From assembly GCF_024746815.1 (NCBI RefSeq), contig NZ_CP080525.1:4458501-4522500 (forward strand): a DNA stretch of 64,000 bases, written 5' to 3'. This DNA is from Mesorhizobium sp. AR07 (GTDB taxonomy: Bacteria; Pseudomonadota; Alphaproteobacteria; Rhizobiales; Rhizobiaceae). Numbering within the stretch: position 1 is the first letter of the stretch; every line of letters starts with the position of its first letter. Under the pieces are notes generated by a model. It was not told where the DNA came from and made no database searches. It was given only the letters and a program-made list of their open reading frames with translations. Made by a program: the position numbers and the translations under genes. This document shows, piece by piece, positions 8,246-16,642 of the stretch.

Positions 8246-9622
8246 TCAAGGGACAGGCTGTGCTGCCAGCCTCCGGTGCAGTCCGTCAATGATGGTCTGT
8301 GTCAAACCGTTGTAGTCGCCATCGAAATGATGTCCGCCGGTGGTCTTGATCGTCTGGGTCCGAGTGCCCACGAGTTGCGGACAAGCGGTATCGTCCTCGT
8401 CCTCGCCGTAGAAGCATTGGACCATCGCGAGATCGATCTTTCGAAGTTCGGGCAGGGTCGGCGTTTCGCCGCTACTGCTGGAGCCAAGCCAGCCCTCGAC
8501 GGAAATCTCGAAGGACGCACCTGCGGAAAAGCCCAGCAGCGAAATCTGCACGACGTCGTCAGCCGTCGCCTTGTCCAGCACATTGTAGACAGAGGGTAAA
8601 ACGTCTGCCCCGAAAGAATAGCCGACCAGCAGGACGTGCTTCACATGCCAACGGTTCTTATAGGTCGCAATCACATTTTCCAGGTCGGTGGCGATGGCTT
8701 GCGGTGTCTTGGCGGACCAAAAATAGCGAAGTGAATCGATCCCGATCGTCGGAATCCCTTTGCTTTGAAGGATGGTCGCGATCGATTTGTCGATATCGCG
8801 CCAGCCGCCGTCGCCTGAATACACGATGGCCAGCGTGTCTTCGGTCGGTGTTGCCGGCAGTTCGACGATGGGCAGATCGGAAATGGAACCCGCGCCCTGG
8901 GCAATCAAGATATCCACAGCTGATTCGAGCGCGTCCGCAGCTGCGTTGGTACTCTGCGTCAGGTTGATCGCGTGGCCTTGTTTGATCAGTTTGTCGATAT
9001 GGCTGCGCTGCTCGGGCGAACCGCTTGGCGTGAACACGACATCCAGCTTTTCCGGAAGTTGCCCAGGCAGCAGGTCGTAGACAATACCGTTCGCGGTGTC
9101 TTTCCGGGGTGCACCGCTGCATAGCATGCGCGTCGAAGGAAATGTCTCGGTTGGGTCCACCGCAACGCTTCCGCCTATGGTTGCCGGCGGTGTCTGCGCG
9201 GCGATGCCCATCACCAAGCCGCCAGCCGTGCCGAATCCGGCCAGGATTGGCGGCTGATACACAGAAGCCTTGCCGGAGCGCATCACCTCGTGGCTCAGCG
9301 TTTCGATGTCTGATACCAGGTAGACGCAGTCGCCGCCGGCCTTGTCAATGGAAGCGAGATAGCGCGGCATGTCGATACCGACAACGGCCGCGCCCCTTTC
9401 CACCAAGCGCTTCGAAAGGTCCTCGTCCGCCGGTGACCAGCCGTCGAGAGCGGAGAAGAGAAAGACCACTAGCTTCGGTGGCTGCGCCGGCAACGCGATG
9501 CGATCGGTCGGGACCATGCCGGCGTTGAATTCCGCTGCCGGGCCGGGTGATGAAATAGAAGCAACGGCCACAAACAAAAATGCGGCTAACGGCTTGAGGC
9601 GCTTTGATGATGAAAGAGGCAA
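8246..9622 (-). CDS. acvB: AcvB/VirJ family periplasmic alpha/beta hydrolase
   Basis: 458 residues: an N-terminal signal peptide (hydrophobic AAFLFVAVASISS, cleavage near PGPAAEF), then a two-part structure typical of AcvB, with a VirJ-like alpha/beta-hydrolase half at the C terminus. The nucleophile elbow is GYSFGAD and the candidate catalytic His lies in TGGHHFDGDY. In Agrobacterium AcvB is a periplasmic lysyl-phosphatidylglycerol hydrolase needed for virulence. The neighbouring lpiA-type synthase fits a make-and-break pair that sets lysyl-PG levels. The first usable start is TTG at 9622, which keeps the whole signal peptide; no ATG is available. Bases 9623-9861 upstream hold no gene and should carry its promoter. 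Confidence 0.9.
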   Translation of the reverse strand: MPLSSSKRLKPLAAFLFVAVASISSPGPAAEFNAGMVPTDRIALPAQPPKLVVFLFSALDGWSPADEDLSKRLVERGAAVVGIDMPRYLASIDKAGGDCVYLVSDIETLSHEVMRSGKASVYQPPILAGFGTAGGLVMGIAAQTPPATIGGSVAVDPTETFPSTRMLCSGAPRKDTANGIVYDLLPGQLPEKLDVVFTPSGSPEQRSHIDKLIKQGHAINLTQSTNAAADALESAVDILIAQGAGSISDLPIVELPATPTEDTLAIVYSGDGGWRDIDKSIATILQSKGIPTIGIDSLRYFWSAKTPQAIATDLENVIATYKNRWHVKHVLLVGYSFGADVLPSVYNVLDKATADDVVQISLLGFSAGASFEISVEGWLGSSSSGETPTLPELRKIDLAMVQCFYGEDEDDTACPQLVGTRTQTIKTTGGHHFDGDYNGLTQTIIDGLHRRLAAQPVP

Positions 9623-9861
9623 GGTCGTCTATCTCGACATTCCGGTCGGTATCTCTGTAGGCGGGGTGTGAGGCACATAGTAGCAATTTGCCCCCGCATA
9701 TTCTTGATTTGTCACCGAAATGCGACGCAAGGAAATTTTCAACACAATGTTCAGCGTCGGGGAGTCTTGTCATCTTTCGAAACTCTTCGCCGCAATCGGT
9801 GAGAGGCCGGATGGATGGCGCTGCTCGCAGGTCTGCGGCTGGACGATCCCTTGCGCCGGCT

Positions 9862-11850
9862 TCAGCCCAGCCCGATGCGCCTGGCGCCCTGGCGGAACAA
9901 CGCCACGGCGTCCGGCTCGAAGCGGAAGGTGCCGATGAAATCGTCGACGCCGTAGTTTGGCAACGTCTTGCGGATGGCGGCGGCAAAGCCGCGCGCCTCG
10001 TCGAGGCGTCCCGCCAGCGCCAGGCAGTGTGCTGCGATCGCCAGGATGATGGCGTGGGCGTTGGGCCGCGCCGCCGCCTTAAGCGCCCATTCGGCCGCTT
10101 CCTCGAACTGGCCGAGCCGGACATGCGCCATCGCCCGCGCTCCCAGCATGCCGAACAGCAGTGGGTCGAAGGGGCTCAGATGGCGCGAATGGTCGGAAGA
10201 GCCGATCGCCGCTCGCGGGTCGCCCGACTGCGATTGGACGAAGGACAGCGCGTAGTGGCCAAGCGCGAAGTTGGGGCTGAGGTCCACCGCCCGCTCCAGC
10301 TCGAGCAGCGAGCCGTCCTGCTCGCCGCGCAGCCACAGCGCCCGGCCCATCGCCCAGTGCGCGGCCGGATTGTGGTCGTCGACCAGCAGGCTCTGGCCGG
10401 CGCTCTCGAACGCCAGCGCGCTTTCCCGGTCGCGGTCGCCCCAGCGCTGGAAGGCGTTCTGCCAATGGGTGAAGGACAGGCCGGCATAGGCACGGGCAAA
10501 GGTCGGGTCGAGCCGCAAGGCCATGGCAAAGAAATGCCGCGCCTGCTCGTTCTCGGCCTGGGTGAAGCGATACATGTGCCAGAGGCCGCGGTGATAGGCC
10601 TCCCAGGCGTTGAGCGAGCTTGGCGCCTTGAGCATGGCGCGGTTGCGCTCGACCGTTTCGATCTCCGCCGAGATCGACGAGACGATGCTGTTGCCGATAT
10701 CGTCGAGCACGGCGAAGATGTCGTCGGGCCGACGCTCGAAGGTTTCGGCCCAGACGATCCTGGCGGTGCGCACCTCGACCAGTTCGACGCTGACAATGAG
10801 GCGACCGGCCGGGCCGCGCACCGTCCCGGTGGCGACATAGTCGACATTCAACCGGCGGCCGGCATCCTCGGGCGCGATGTTCTTCTCGGCCAGCGCAAAC
10901 ACCGAGCCGCGCGCGATGACAAAGAAATCCCTAAGCTTCGCGAGACGGGTGATGATGTCGTGGGTGAAACCGTCGGCCAGCCCGCCGCGCGCGCCAGTTT
11001 TCTCGACAAACGGCATCACCGCCAGCGAAGCGTGGCTCGGCTCGACCGGGCCGGCATCGCTGGGCGCGGCGACCAGGCGCGATACCGCGGACAGGCAGGC
11101 CGGCTGCGCCCGGAGCGAGGCAGCTGGCCGGTGCTCACGCATCGCCTGCCAGGCGATTTGAACCGGCCCGAAATCGAGCGCCTCCGACTGGAACAGCCGT
11201 GCCGCCGACGCGAGATGCTGCTCGGCGGCGCCGATGGCGCGGCGCTGCGCCAGATTGGATAGCAACGCCAGATGCGCGCGCGTGTCGAATGGCGCCAGCT
11301 CGACCCATTTGTCGAGATGCGCGGACACATCGGGTGTGTCAGCCGGATGGTTTGCGGCAAGCTGCTCCAGCACGGCGGCGTGGCATGAATGAAAACGGCG
11401 GCGCTGCGCGACCAGCCAGCTGTTGAAAAGCGGGCTGCGCTCAAGTTCCAGCCCGTCGAGGAAATCGCCGGCAAACAGCTTGGCCTGCGTCTGCAGCCGC
11501 TCCATGTCAAGGGAGCCGATCCCTTGCGCGAAGGCGCGGGCGACCTCCAGCGCATCGACCGGGCAATCGCTCAGATCAAGCGCGACCGTGTCGCCTTGTG
11601 TGGAGACCCGGCGCCGGTCCGGCTCGTCGAGAACGCCGCGCAGTTTGCTGAGGCACCAGCGCAACTCGCCACGGGGGTCGTTGGGCACATCCCACAACAG
11701 CTCGCACAGGCGACTGCGGCCGACGGCGTGCGGCGCCAGCGCCAGATAGGCAAGCAGTGCGCGCAGCTTGCGTGAAGCCGGCAGCGCCACCGGAACGCCG
11801 TTGCGCAGGATCGCCAGCGGGCCGAGCAGGCGCACGGAGAGACCCGGCAT
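9862..11850 (-). CDS. SARP-like transcriptional regulator with BTAD, TolB-like and TPR domains
   Basis: About 662 residues from the ATG at 11850 (start of LSVRLLGPLAILRNG); longer in-frame starts at 11976 and 11985 exist but add Arg-rich sequence unlike a domain. Order: an OmpR-type winged helix (residues ~3-95), a bacterial transcriptional activation domain (~95-245), a TolB-N/adenylate-cyclase-associated domain (SLAVMPFVEKTGARGGLADG, then DYVATGTVRG), and a C-terminal array of TPR-like repeats. This architecture is common in rhizobial SARP-type regulators, whose signals are mostly unknown. It is transcribed away from the cysteine-synthase/decarboxylase operon across ~250 bp, so it is the obvious candidate regulator of that operon (inference from position). 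Confidence 0.85.
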   Translation of the reverse strand: MPGLSVRLLGPLAILRNGVPVALPASRKLRALLAYLALAPHAVGRSRLCELLWDVPNDPRGELRWCLSKLRGVLDEPDRRRVSTQGDTVALDLSDCPVDALEVARAFAQGIGSLDMERLQTQAKLFAGDFLDGLELERSPLFNSWLVAQRRRFHSCHAAVLEQLAANHPADTPDVSAHLDKWVELAPFDTRAHLALLSNLAQRRAIGAAEQHLASAARLFQSEALDFGPVQIAWQAMREHRPAASLRAQPACLSAVSRLVAAPSDAGPVEPSHASLAVMPFVEKTGARGGLADGFTHDIITRLAKLRDFFVIARGSVFALAEKNIAPEDAGRRLNVDYVATGTVRGPAGRLIVSVELVEVRTARIVWAETFERRPDDIFAVLDDIGNSIVSSISAEIETVERNRAMLKAPSSLNAWEAYHRGLWHMYRFTQAENEQARHFFAMALRLDPTFARAYAGLSFTHWQNAFQRWGDRDRESALAFESAGQSLLVDDHNPAAHWAMGRALWLRGEQDGSLLELERAVDLSPNFALGHYALSFVQSQSGDPRAAIGSSDHSRHLSPFDPLLFGMLGARAMAHVRLGQFEEAAEWALKAAARPNAHAIILAIAAHCLALAGRLDEARGFAAAIRKTLPNYGVDDFIGTFRFEPDAVALFRQGARRIGLG

Positions 11851-12099
11851 CTCGCCGTCCGGCCTCGATCGGGCGGTTTCCACGTGCGTTTCCACGCCTG
11901 CTCCCACGCTGGCCTGTCGGCCTCTCCTGTACCACTGAACACGACACGGCGCATCCGGCAGCGAATTTCGCCGCATCGCCGACAATCGAAACTATCGCGG
12001 CAAGGTCTCAAAACCTCGCCGCCCAATCCACGGGTCTGTAACCGGCCCGTGATGGCAAAACACGATGACAAGACACGACGACAACCGAGGAGATCAAAG

Positions 12100-13185
12100 A
12101 TGTTGCATCAGCAGAAAATCAGGACCACGGCCGGGCGCGGCCGCCTGTTCGACAGCATTCTCGACACCGTCGGCGACACGCCGGCGATCCGCGTCAACAA
12201 TCTGGGACCGGCCCATGCGACGATCTACGTCAAGGCCGAGTTCTTCAATCCTGGCGCCTCGGTGAAGGACCGGCTGGCGCTCAACATCATCGAGGAAGGC
12301 GAGCGCAGCGGCGCGCTGAAGCCCGGCCAGACGGTGGTCGAGGCGACCAGCGGCAACACCGGCATCGGACTGGCCATGGTCTGCGCGCAGAAGGGCTATC
12401 CGCTGGTTGTCACCATGGCCGACAGCTTTTCCATCGAGCGCCGCAAGCTGATGCGCATGCTGGGCGCCAAGGTGGTGCTGACGCCGCGCGCCGAAAAGGG
12501 CTTTGGCATGTACAAGAAGGCGGTTGAGCTGGCTGGGGCCAATGGCTGGTTCCTCGCCCGCCAGTTCGAAACGGCGGCCAATGCCGCCATCCACGAGGCG
12601 ACCACGGCGCGCGAGATCATCAATGATTTCGCCGGTTCGCGGCTCGACTGCTTCGTCACCGGCTATGGCACCGGCGGCACGGTCGTCGGCGTCGCCCGCG
12701 TGCTGCGGCGGGAACGGCCGGACACCCGCATCGTGCTCTCCGAGCCGGCCAACGCGCAGCTCATCGGCAGCGGCAAGGCACAGCAGCGCGGTGCCGACGG
12801 CGCTCCCGCCGCCACCCACCCGGCCTTCGAGCCGCATCCGATCCAGGGCTGGACGCCGGACTTCATCCCCAATGTGCTGCAGGAAGCCATCGACGCCAGC
12901 CTCTATGACGAGGTGATGCCGGTTGCCGGGCCGGAGGGCATCAAATGGGCCAAGGCGCTGGCGCGCCAGGAAGGCATCTTCACCGGCATTTCCGGCGGCG
13001 CCACCTTCGCGGTGGCGCGGCAGGTCGCCGAACAGGCGCCGGCCGGCGCGGTGATCCTGTGCATGCTGCCCGACACCGGCGAACGCTACATGTCGACGCC
13101 GCTGTTCGATGGCATCGAGGCCGAGATGGACGCCGACGAGATCGCCCTGTCGCGCTCGACGCCCGGTTGCCAGTTCCCGGCGTAA
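12100..13185 (+). CDS. Cysteine synthase-like PLP enzyme (CysK/CysM family)
   Basis: 361 residues from the ATG at 12100, with a GAGGAG ribosome site about 8 bases upstream. Fold type II PLP enzyme: NPGASVKDRLALNII contains the Schiff-base Lys (about residue 56), EATSGNTGIGLA is the substrate-binding Asn loop, and GTGGTVVGVARV binds the PLP phosphate. It is somewhat longer than CysK (~320) because of an insert around the QQRGADGAPAATHP segment. The family joins an activated serine (O-acetyl- or O-phosphoserine) with sulfide or another nucleophile. It is followed after 13 bp by a group II decarboxylase, so here it more likely makes a special beta-substituted amino acid than housekeeping cysteine; that is inference. 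Confidence 0.9.
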   Translation: MLHQQKIRTTAGRGRLFDSILDTVGDTPAIRVNNLGPAHATIYVKAEFFNPGASVKDRLALNIIEEGERSGALKPGQTVVEATSGNTGIGLAMVCAQKGYPLVVTMADSFSIERRKLMRMLGAKVVLTPRAEKGFGMYKKAVELAGANGWFLARQFETAANAAIHEATTAREIINDFAGSRLDCFVTGYGTGGTVVGVARVLRRERPDTRIVLSEPANAQLIGSGKAQQRGADGAPAATHPAFEPHPIQGWTPDFIPNVLQEAIDASLYDEVMPVAGPEGIKWAKALARQEGIFTGISGGATFAVARQVAEQAPAGAVILCMLPDTGERYMSTPLFDGIEAEMDADEIALSRSTPGCQFPA

Positions 13186-13198
13186 CGGGAGACACGTC

Positions 13199-14704
13199 AT
13201 GGACGCCGCGCAAGAAACCCCTGGCATGATGGCCGAGGAAACGCTTGACCCCTCGGACTGGGCCGATGTGCAGGCTCTGTCGCACCGGATCGTCGACGAT
13301 GCCGTCGGCTATCTGAGCGATGTCAGGGATCGTCCGGTGTGGCGGGAGATGCCTGGCGAGGTGCGGGAATTCTTTACCGCGCCCTTGCCGCGATCGCCTT
13401 CACCGCTTGCCGCTGTCTACGGCGACGTCGCGCGCAATTTGATGTCCTATCCGATGGGCAACACCCATCCGCGCTTCTGGTCCTGGTATATGGGATCGAG
13501 CAACTTCACCGGCGCGCTCGGCGATTTCCTGGCGGCGATCCAGGGCTCCAATCTCGGCGGCGGCAACCATGCCGCCGGGCTGATGGACAGCCAGGTGGTC
13601 GACTGGTGCAAGCAGATGCTGGGCTTTCCCGCTTCGGCCAGCGGTACGCTGGTCAGCGGCGGTTCGATGGCCAACATCATCGGGCTGACGGTGGCGCGCA
13701 ACGTCAAGGCTGATATCGACGTGCGCGAGCACGGCGTTGCCGCCATCGAAAAACCACTGCGCTTCTATGGTTCGGACCAGCTCCACGCCTGCCATCGCAA
13801 GGCGATGGAAGCGCTTGGCCTCGGCAACCGGGCGCTGTGCCGCATCCCGACCGATGCCGGCCTGCGCATCGACCTCGATGCCTTGCGGGCGGCGATTGCC
13901 GAGGACCGCGCGGCCGGACTCAAGCCGGCCTGCATCATCGGCACGGCCGGCACGGTCAACACCGGGGCCATCGATGACCTGCGGGCGCTTGCCAAGCTGG
14001 CACATGAGGAAAACCTCTGGTTCCATGTCGACGGCTGCATCGGCGCGCTGATCGCCATCGCGCCGCAAAATGCCCACCGCGTCGCCGGCATCGAATGGGC
14101 TGATTCGGTCGCGCTCGATCCGCACAAATGGCTGCACGCGCCATTCGAGGTCGGCTGCGCCCTGGTCAGGGATGGCGCTGCGCATCGCAAGACCTTCGCG
14201 GTAACGCCGGAATATCTGGAATCGACGCCGCGCGGCCTTGCGTCCGGGCAATGGCTGCATGACTACGGCTTGCAGACGACGCGCGGTTTTCGCGCGCTCA
14301 AGGTGTGGATGGCGCTGAAGGAGCATGGCGTCGAAAAATTCGGTCGCCTGATCGACCAGAACATTGCGCAGGCGGGCTATCTCACCGGGTTGATCGAGGC
14401 CGAGCCGCGGCTGGAGCTGGCAGCATTGCCGACCATCAACATCGTCTGCTTCCGCTATCAGCCGGGCCTCGCCGGCGAGGCGCTGAAGGCGCTCAACACC
14501 GAAATCATGCTGCGGTTGCAGGAACAGGGCATAGCAGCACTCTCCGACACCACGGTGCATGGCGAGCACTGGCTGCGCATGGCGATCACCAATCACCGCA
14601 CCCGGCGCGGGGATATCGACCTTCTGGTGCGTGAAACGGTGCGGCTGGGATGTGAGATCGCGGCGGAGGGCCTGGCATCTTCCTCGGGACCCGCGCCTTC
14701 CTAG
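13199..14704 (+). CDS. PLP-dependent group II amino-acid decarboxylase
   Basis: 501 residues; ATG at 13199 with a GGGAG site 8 bases upstream. Fold type I PLP decarboxylase of the aromatic-amino-acid/glutamate group. Diagnostic segments are LVSGGSMANI (residues ~151-160), HVDGCIGAL with the Asp that contacts the pyridine nitrogen (~278), and SVALDPHKWLHAPFEVG with the Schiff-base Lys at about residue 310. The substrate cannot be read from sequence: aromatic amino acids, glutamate, cysteine sulfinate and cysteate decarboxylases share this fold. It sits 13 bp after the cysteine-synthase-like gene, which suggests that it decarboxylates the product of that enzyme. Two secreted Cys-rich protein genes follow. 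Confidence 0.9.
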   Translation: MDAAQETPGMMAEETLDPSDWADVQALSHRIVDDAVGYLSDVRDRPVWREMPGEVREFFTAPLPRSPSPLAAVYGDVARNLMSYPMGNTHPRFWSWYMGSSNFTGALGDFLAAIQGSNLGGGNHAAGLMDSQVVDWCKQMLGFPASASGTLVSGGSMANIIGLTVARNVKADIDVREHGVAAIEKPLRFYGSDQLHACHRKAMEALGLGNRALCRIPTDAGLRIDLDALRAAIAEDRAAGLKPACIIGTAGTVNTGAIDDLRALAKLAHEENLWFHVDGCIGALIAIAPQNAHRVAGIEWADSVALDPHKWLHAPFEVGCALVRDGAAHRKTFAVTPEYLESTPRGLASGQWLHDYGLQTTRGFRALKVWMALKEHGVEKFGRLIDQNIAQAGYLTGLIEAEPRLELAALPTINIVCFRYQPGLAGEALKALNTEIMLRLQEQGIAALSDTTVHGEHWLRMAITNHRTRRGDIDLLVRETVRLGCEIAAEGLASSSGPAPS

Positions 14705-14752
14705 TTCCCGGCAGGCATGCGATTCTGCCGCCATGATTCGGGAGGTCCGACC

Positions 14753-15109
14753 GTGACGCTGTTTCGCATGGCAGCCCTTGCTGCCTTGGTCTTCACCACC
14801 TCGGCCGAGGCCGCCGAGATGGCCTTCTTCGTCAAGAACCTGCGCAAGGAAGCGGTTGCGGTCGAGCTGTTCAGCCGCGACCGCGAGACGGTCTGGCCGG
14901 GCAATGACCAGGTGTTCCTGATCGACCCGGCCTCGCAGAAATCGGTGCCGCTTTCGTGCAATCAGGGCGAACGCATCTGCTACGGCGCCTGGGTCAATGG
15001 CAACGACAGCATCTCCGCCGGCGTCGGGCCGGACAATGACCAGCCCTGCGACACCTGCTGCTTCATCTGCGTGGAGCATTCGACCGAGACGATCGATCTG
15101 GTGCCTTAA
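14753..15109 (+). CDS. Exported Cys-rich small protein, copy 1
   Basis: 118 residues from a GTG at 14753, chosen because GGAGG lies 7 bases before it; an upstream ATG would add residues in front of the signal peptide. The signal peptide is MTLFRMAALAALVFTTSAEA with likely cleavage after AEA. The mature part of about 98 residues has a C-x(n)-ICYGAWV-(G)-N segment, GVGPDN, then a tight cluster CDTCCFIC, giving six or more cysteines likely to form disulfides in the periplasm. It ends TIDLVP. It is clearly paralogous to the next gene. Family not recognised. It follows the decarboxylase gene by 48 bp on the same strand, so it may be part of that operon. Confidence 0.72.
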   Translation: MTLFRMAALAALVFTTSAEAAEMAFFVKNLRKEAVAVELFSRDRETVWPGNDQVFLIDPASQKSVPLSCNQGERICYGAWVNGNDSISAGVGPDNDQPCDTCCFICVEHSTETIDLVP

Positions 15110-15229
15110 ATTAAGGCATCGGACCCAAATTAAGTCAGGCATCGTTTCGGCCGGCCACTTCCGCGATTCACTACAGCGTGCAATGGTCGCCCGGCGGCCG
15201 GGTAGGCCGTTTGTTTCAGGGGGTTACCT

Positions 15230-15601
15230 ATGTTTTATGCCTATGCGCGCCGGACGCTGGCCGCGCTCTCTCTCGTCATGCTGGTAGCGCCGTCGGCGCA
15301 TGCCGCCGACATCACGTTCGCCATCAAGAACAGCCATCCCAATGCCATGCGCCTCGAGCTTTACAGCCAGGATCGCGACTATGTCTGGCCGGGCAACAAC
15401 CAGGATTTCTACCTCAATGACGGCGAGACCAAGTCGTTGCCGGTATCCTGCGACAGCGGGGAATCGATCTGTTACGGCGCCTGGGTCGACGGCGACGAAA
15501 GCACCTATTGGGGCGTCGGCCCCGGCAACAAGGAAAAATGCGAGGATTGCTGCTATACCTGCAACGGCGGCGAGACCGAGGAAATCAACCTGGTTCCCTG
15601 A
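15230..15601 (+). CDS. Exported Cys-rich small protein, copy 2
   Basis: 123 residues with a signal peptide (LAALSLVMLVAPSAHA, cleavage before ADITF). The mature sequence aligns along its length with the preceding protein: F-x-(I/V)-K-N near the start, the YVWPGNNQDFYL segment, LPVSCDSGESICYGAWV, GVGPGN, the cluster CEDCCYTC, and an identical tail (x-I-x-LVP). All cysteine positions are kept in both copies. The pair therefore arose by tandem duplication and then diverged. The ATG at 15230 is preceded by GGGGGTTACCT, an acceptable ribosome site. Function unknown; a secreted disulfide-rich domain is all that can be said. Confidence 0.75.
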   Translation: MFYAYARRTLAALSLVMLVAPSAHAADITFAIKNSHPNAMRLELYSQDRDYVWPGNNQDFYLNDGETKSLPVSCDSGESICYGAWVDGDESTYWGVGPGNKEKCEDCCYTCNGGETEEINLVP

Positions 15602-15715
15602 CCGGTTTGCCAGCTTGACGGCTTTCCTGTTGGGGCCATAGCCTGCACAAATACCAAAAGCGCGCCGCGTCTGTCCGTTTGGACGCGACGTGCTTCAGGC
15701 AACAGGAGCACGGCA

Positions 15716-16342
15716 ATGGCCGACATGGTCGAAAGCGACAAGATCGATGTCGGGTTTTCCGGCAAGCGCTGCATCCATTCGCGCAATTGCGTGCTCGGCG
15801 ATCCGCACGTCTTCGTGCCCAACGCCCCGGGACAATGGATCCATCCCGATGCGGCCAGCGTCGAGAAGATCGTCGCCATCGCCGAAAGCTGCCCCTCGGG
15901 CGCCATCACCTACATCAGAAAGGATGGCGGGCCGCAGGAACAGCCGCCGGCGGTCAACACCGTGCGGCTGCGGGAAAACGGCCCGCTCGCCGTGCACGCC
16001 GAGATCGTGCTGGCCGGCGAGACTTTTTACCGCGCCACGCTCTGCCGCTGCGGCGCGTCGGAAAACAAGCCGTTCTGTGACGGCAGCCACACCAAGGCCG
16101 GCTTCACCGCCACCGGCGAACCGGCGCTGAAGGACACGCCGGCGCTCGACGCGCGGGATGGACCGCTCACCATCACGCCGACGAAGAACGGCTCGCTCAA
16201 GCTCGAGGGCAATCTCGAAATCGTCACCGGCACCGGCCACACGGTGGATCGGACGACAGTCGCCTTCCTGTGCCGCTGCGGCCATTCCGCCAACAAGCCG
16301 TTTTGCGATGGCACGCACAAGAAGGTGGGGTTTGTGGGGTAG
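15716..16342 (+). CDS. Iron-sulfur protein: mono-cluster ferredoxin-like domain plus two CDGSH domains
   Basis: 208 residues; AGGAG lies 7 bases before the ATG. Residues ~10-70 form a Fer4_19-type domain (CIHSRNC and ESCPSGAITY), which binds one 3Fe-4S or 4Fe-4S cluster. Two CDGSH zinc-finger-like domains follow, each with the full CxC-x2-S-x3-P-x-C-D-G-x-H ligand set: CRCGASENKPFCDGSH (~108-123) and CRCGHSANKPFCDGTH (~188-203). Each CDGSH domain should bind a redox-active 2Fe-2S cluster. Such triple-domain cytoplasmic proteins are known in bacteria; the partner is unknown, and electron transfer or cluster storage are likely roles. It stands alone, upstream of a palindromic repeat element. 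Confidence 0.9.
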   Translation: MADMVESDKIDVGFSGKRCIHSRNCVLGDPHVFVPNAPGQWIHPDAASVEKIVAIAESCPSGAITYIRKDGGPQEQPPAVNTVRLRENGPLAVHAEIVLAGETFYRATLCRCGASENKPFCDGSHTKAGFTATGEPALKDTPALDARDGPLTITPTKNGSLKLEGNLEIVTGTGHTVDRTTVAFLCRCGHSANKPFCDGTHKKVGFVG

Positions 16343-16363
16343 GCTGGGCGGCCGAAGCTGCCA

Positions 16364-16546
16364 ATCTCCCCCCTCGTGGGGGAGATGTCCGGCAGGACAG
16401 AGGGGGGCGCCGTAGAGTGCCAGCTTCATCCCAGCTTGGGTTCCTCGCCCCCACGAAGGTGGGGGAGAGGTGGCTCGGCGAAGAAAGGCCGGAGGGACAG
16501 CGCCCCCCCTCTGGCCTGCTGGCCATCTCCCCCACAAGGGGGAGAT
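16364..16546. repeat. Intergenic palindromic element (~183 bp, inverted ~47-bp ends)
   Basis: The two ends are imperfect inverted copies of one another: both read ATCTCCCCC...GGGGGAGATG followed by a CAG-G-C-AGAGGGGG-GCGC tail, facing inward. Each end itself holds a short hairpin (CTCCCCC/GGGGGAG). The centre carries another CCCCCAC/GTGGGGG hairpin. It fills the gap between the CDGSH gene and the hydantoinase gene and is presumably a mobile palindromic unit of the kind frequent in Mesorhizobium genomes. Confidence 0.7.
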
Positions 16547-16642
16547 CACGCCTCGTGGCCCAGCGCTCGCGGCTTTATCGGCCGGCCGCTATCGGCTAAG
16601 GGCAGGGGCAGACAAATTAGCCAGCCGGACCCACCATCAGAC

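Noticed and set aside
9688..11262. 524-residue plus-strand frame over the SARP-like gene
   Set aside because: Arg/Gln/His-rich shadow without domains; the minus frame carries wHTH, BTAD and TPR segments.
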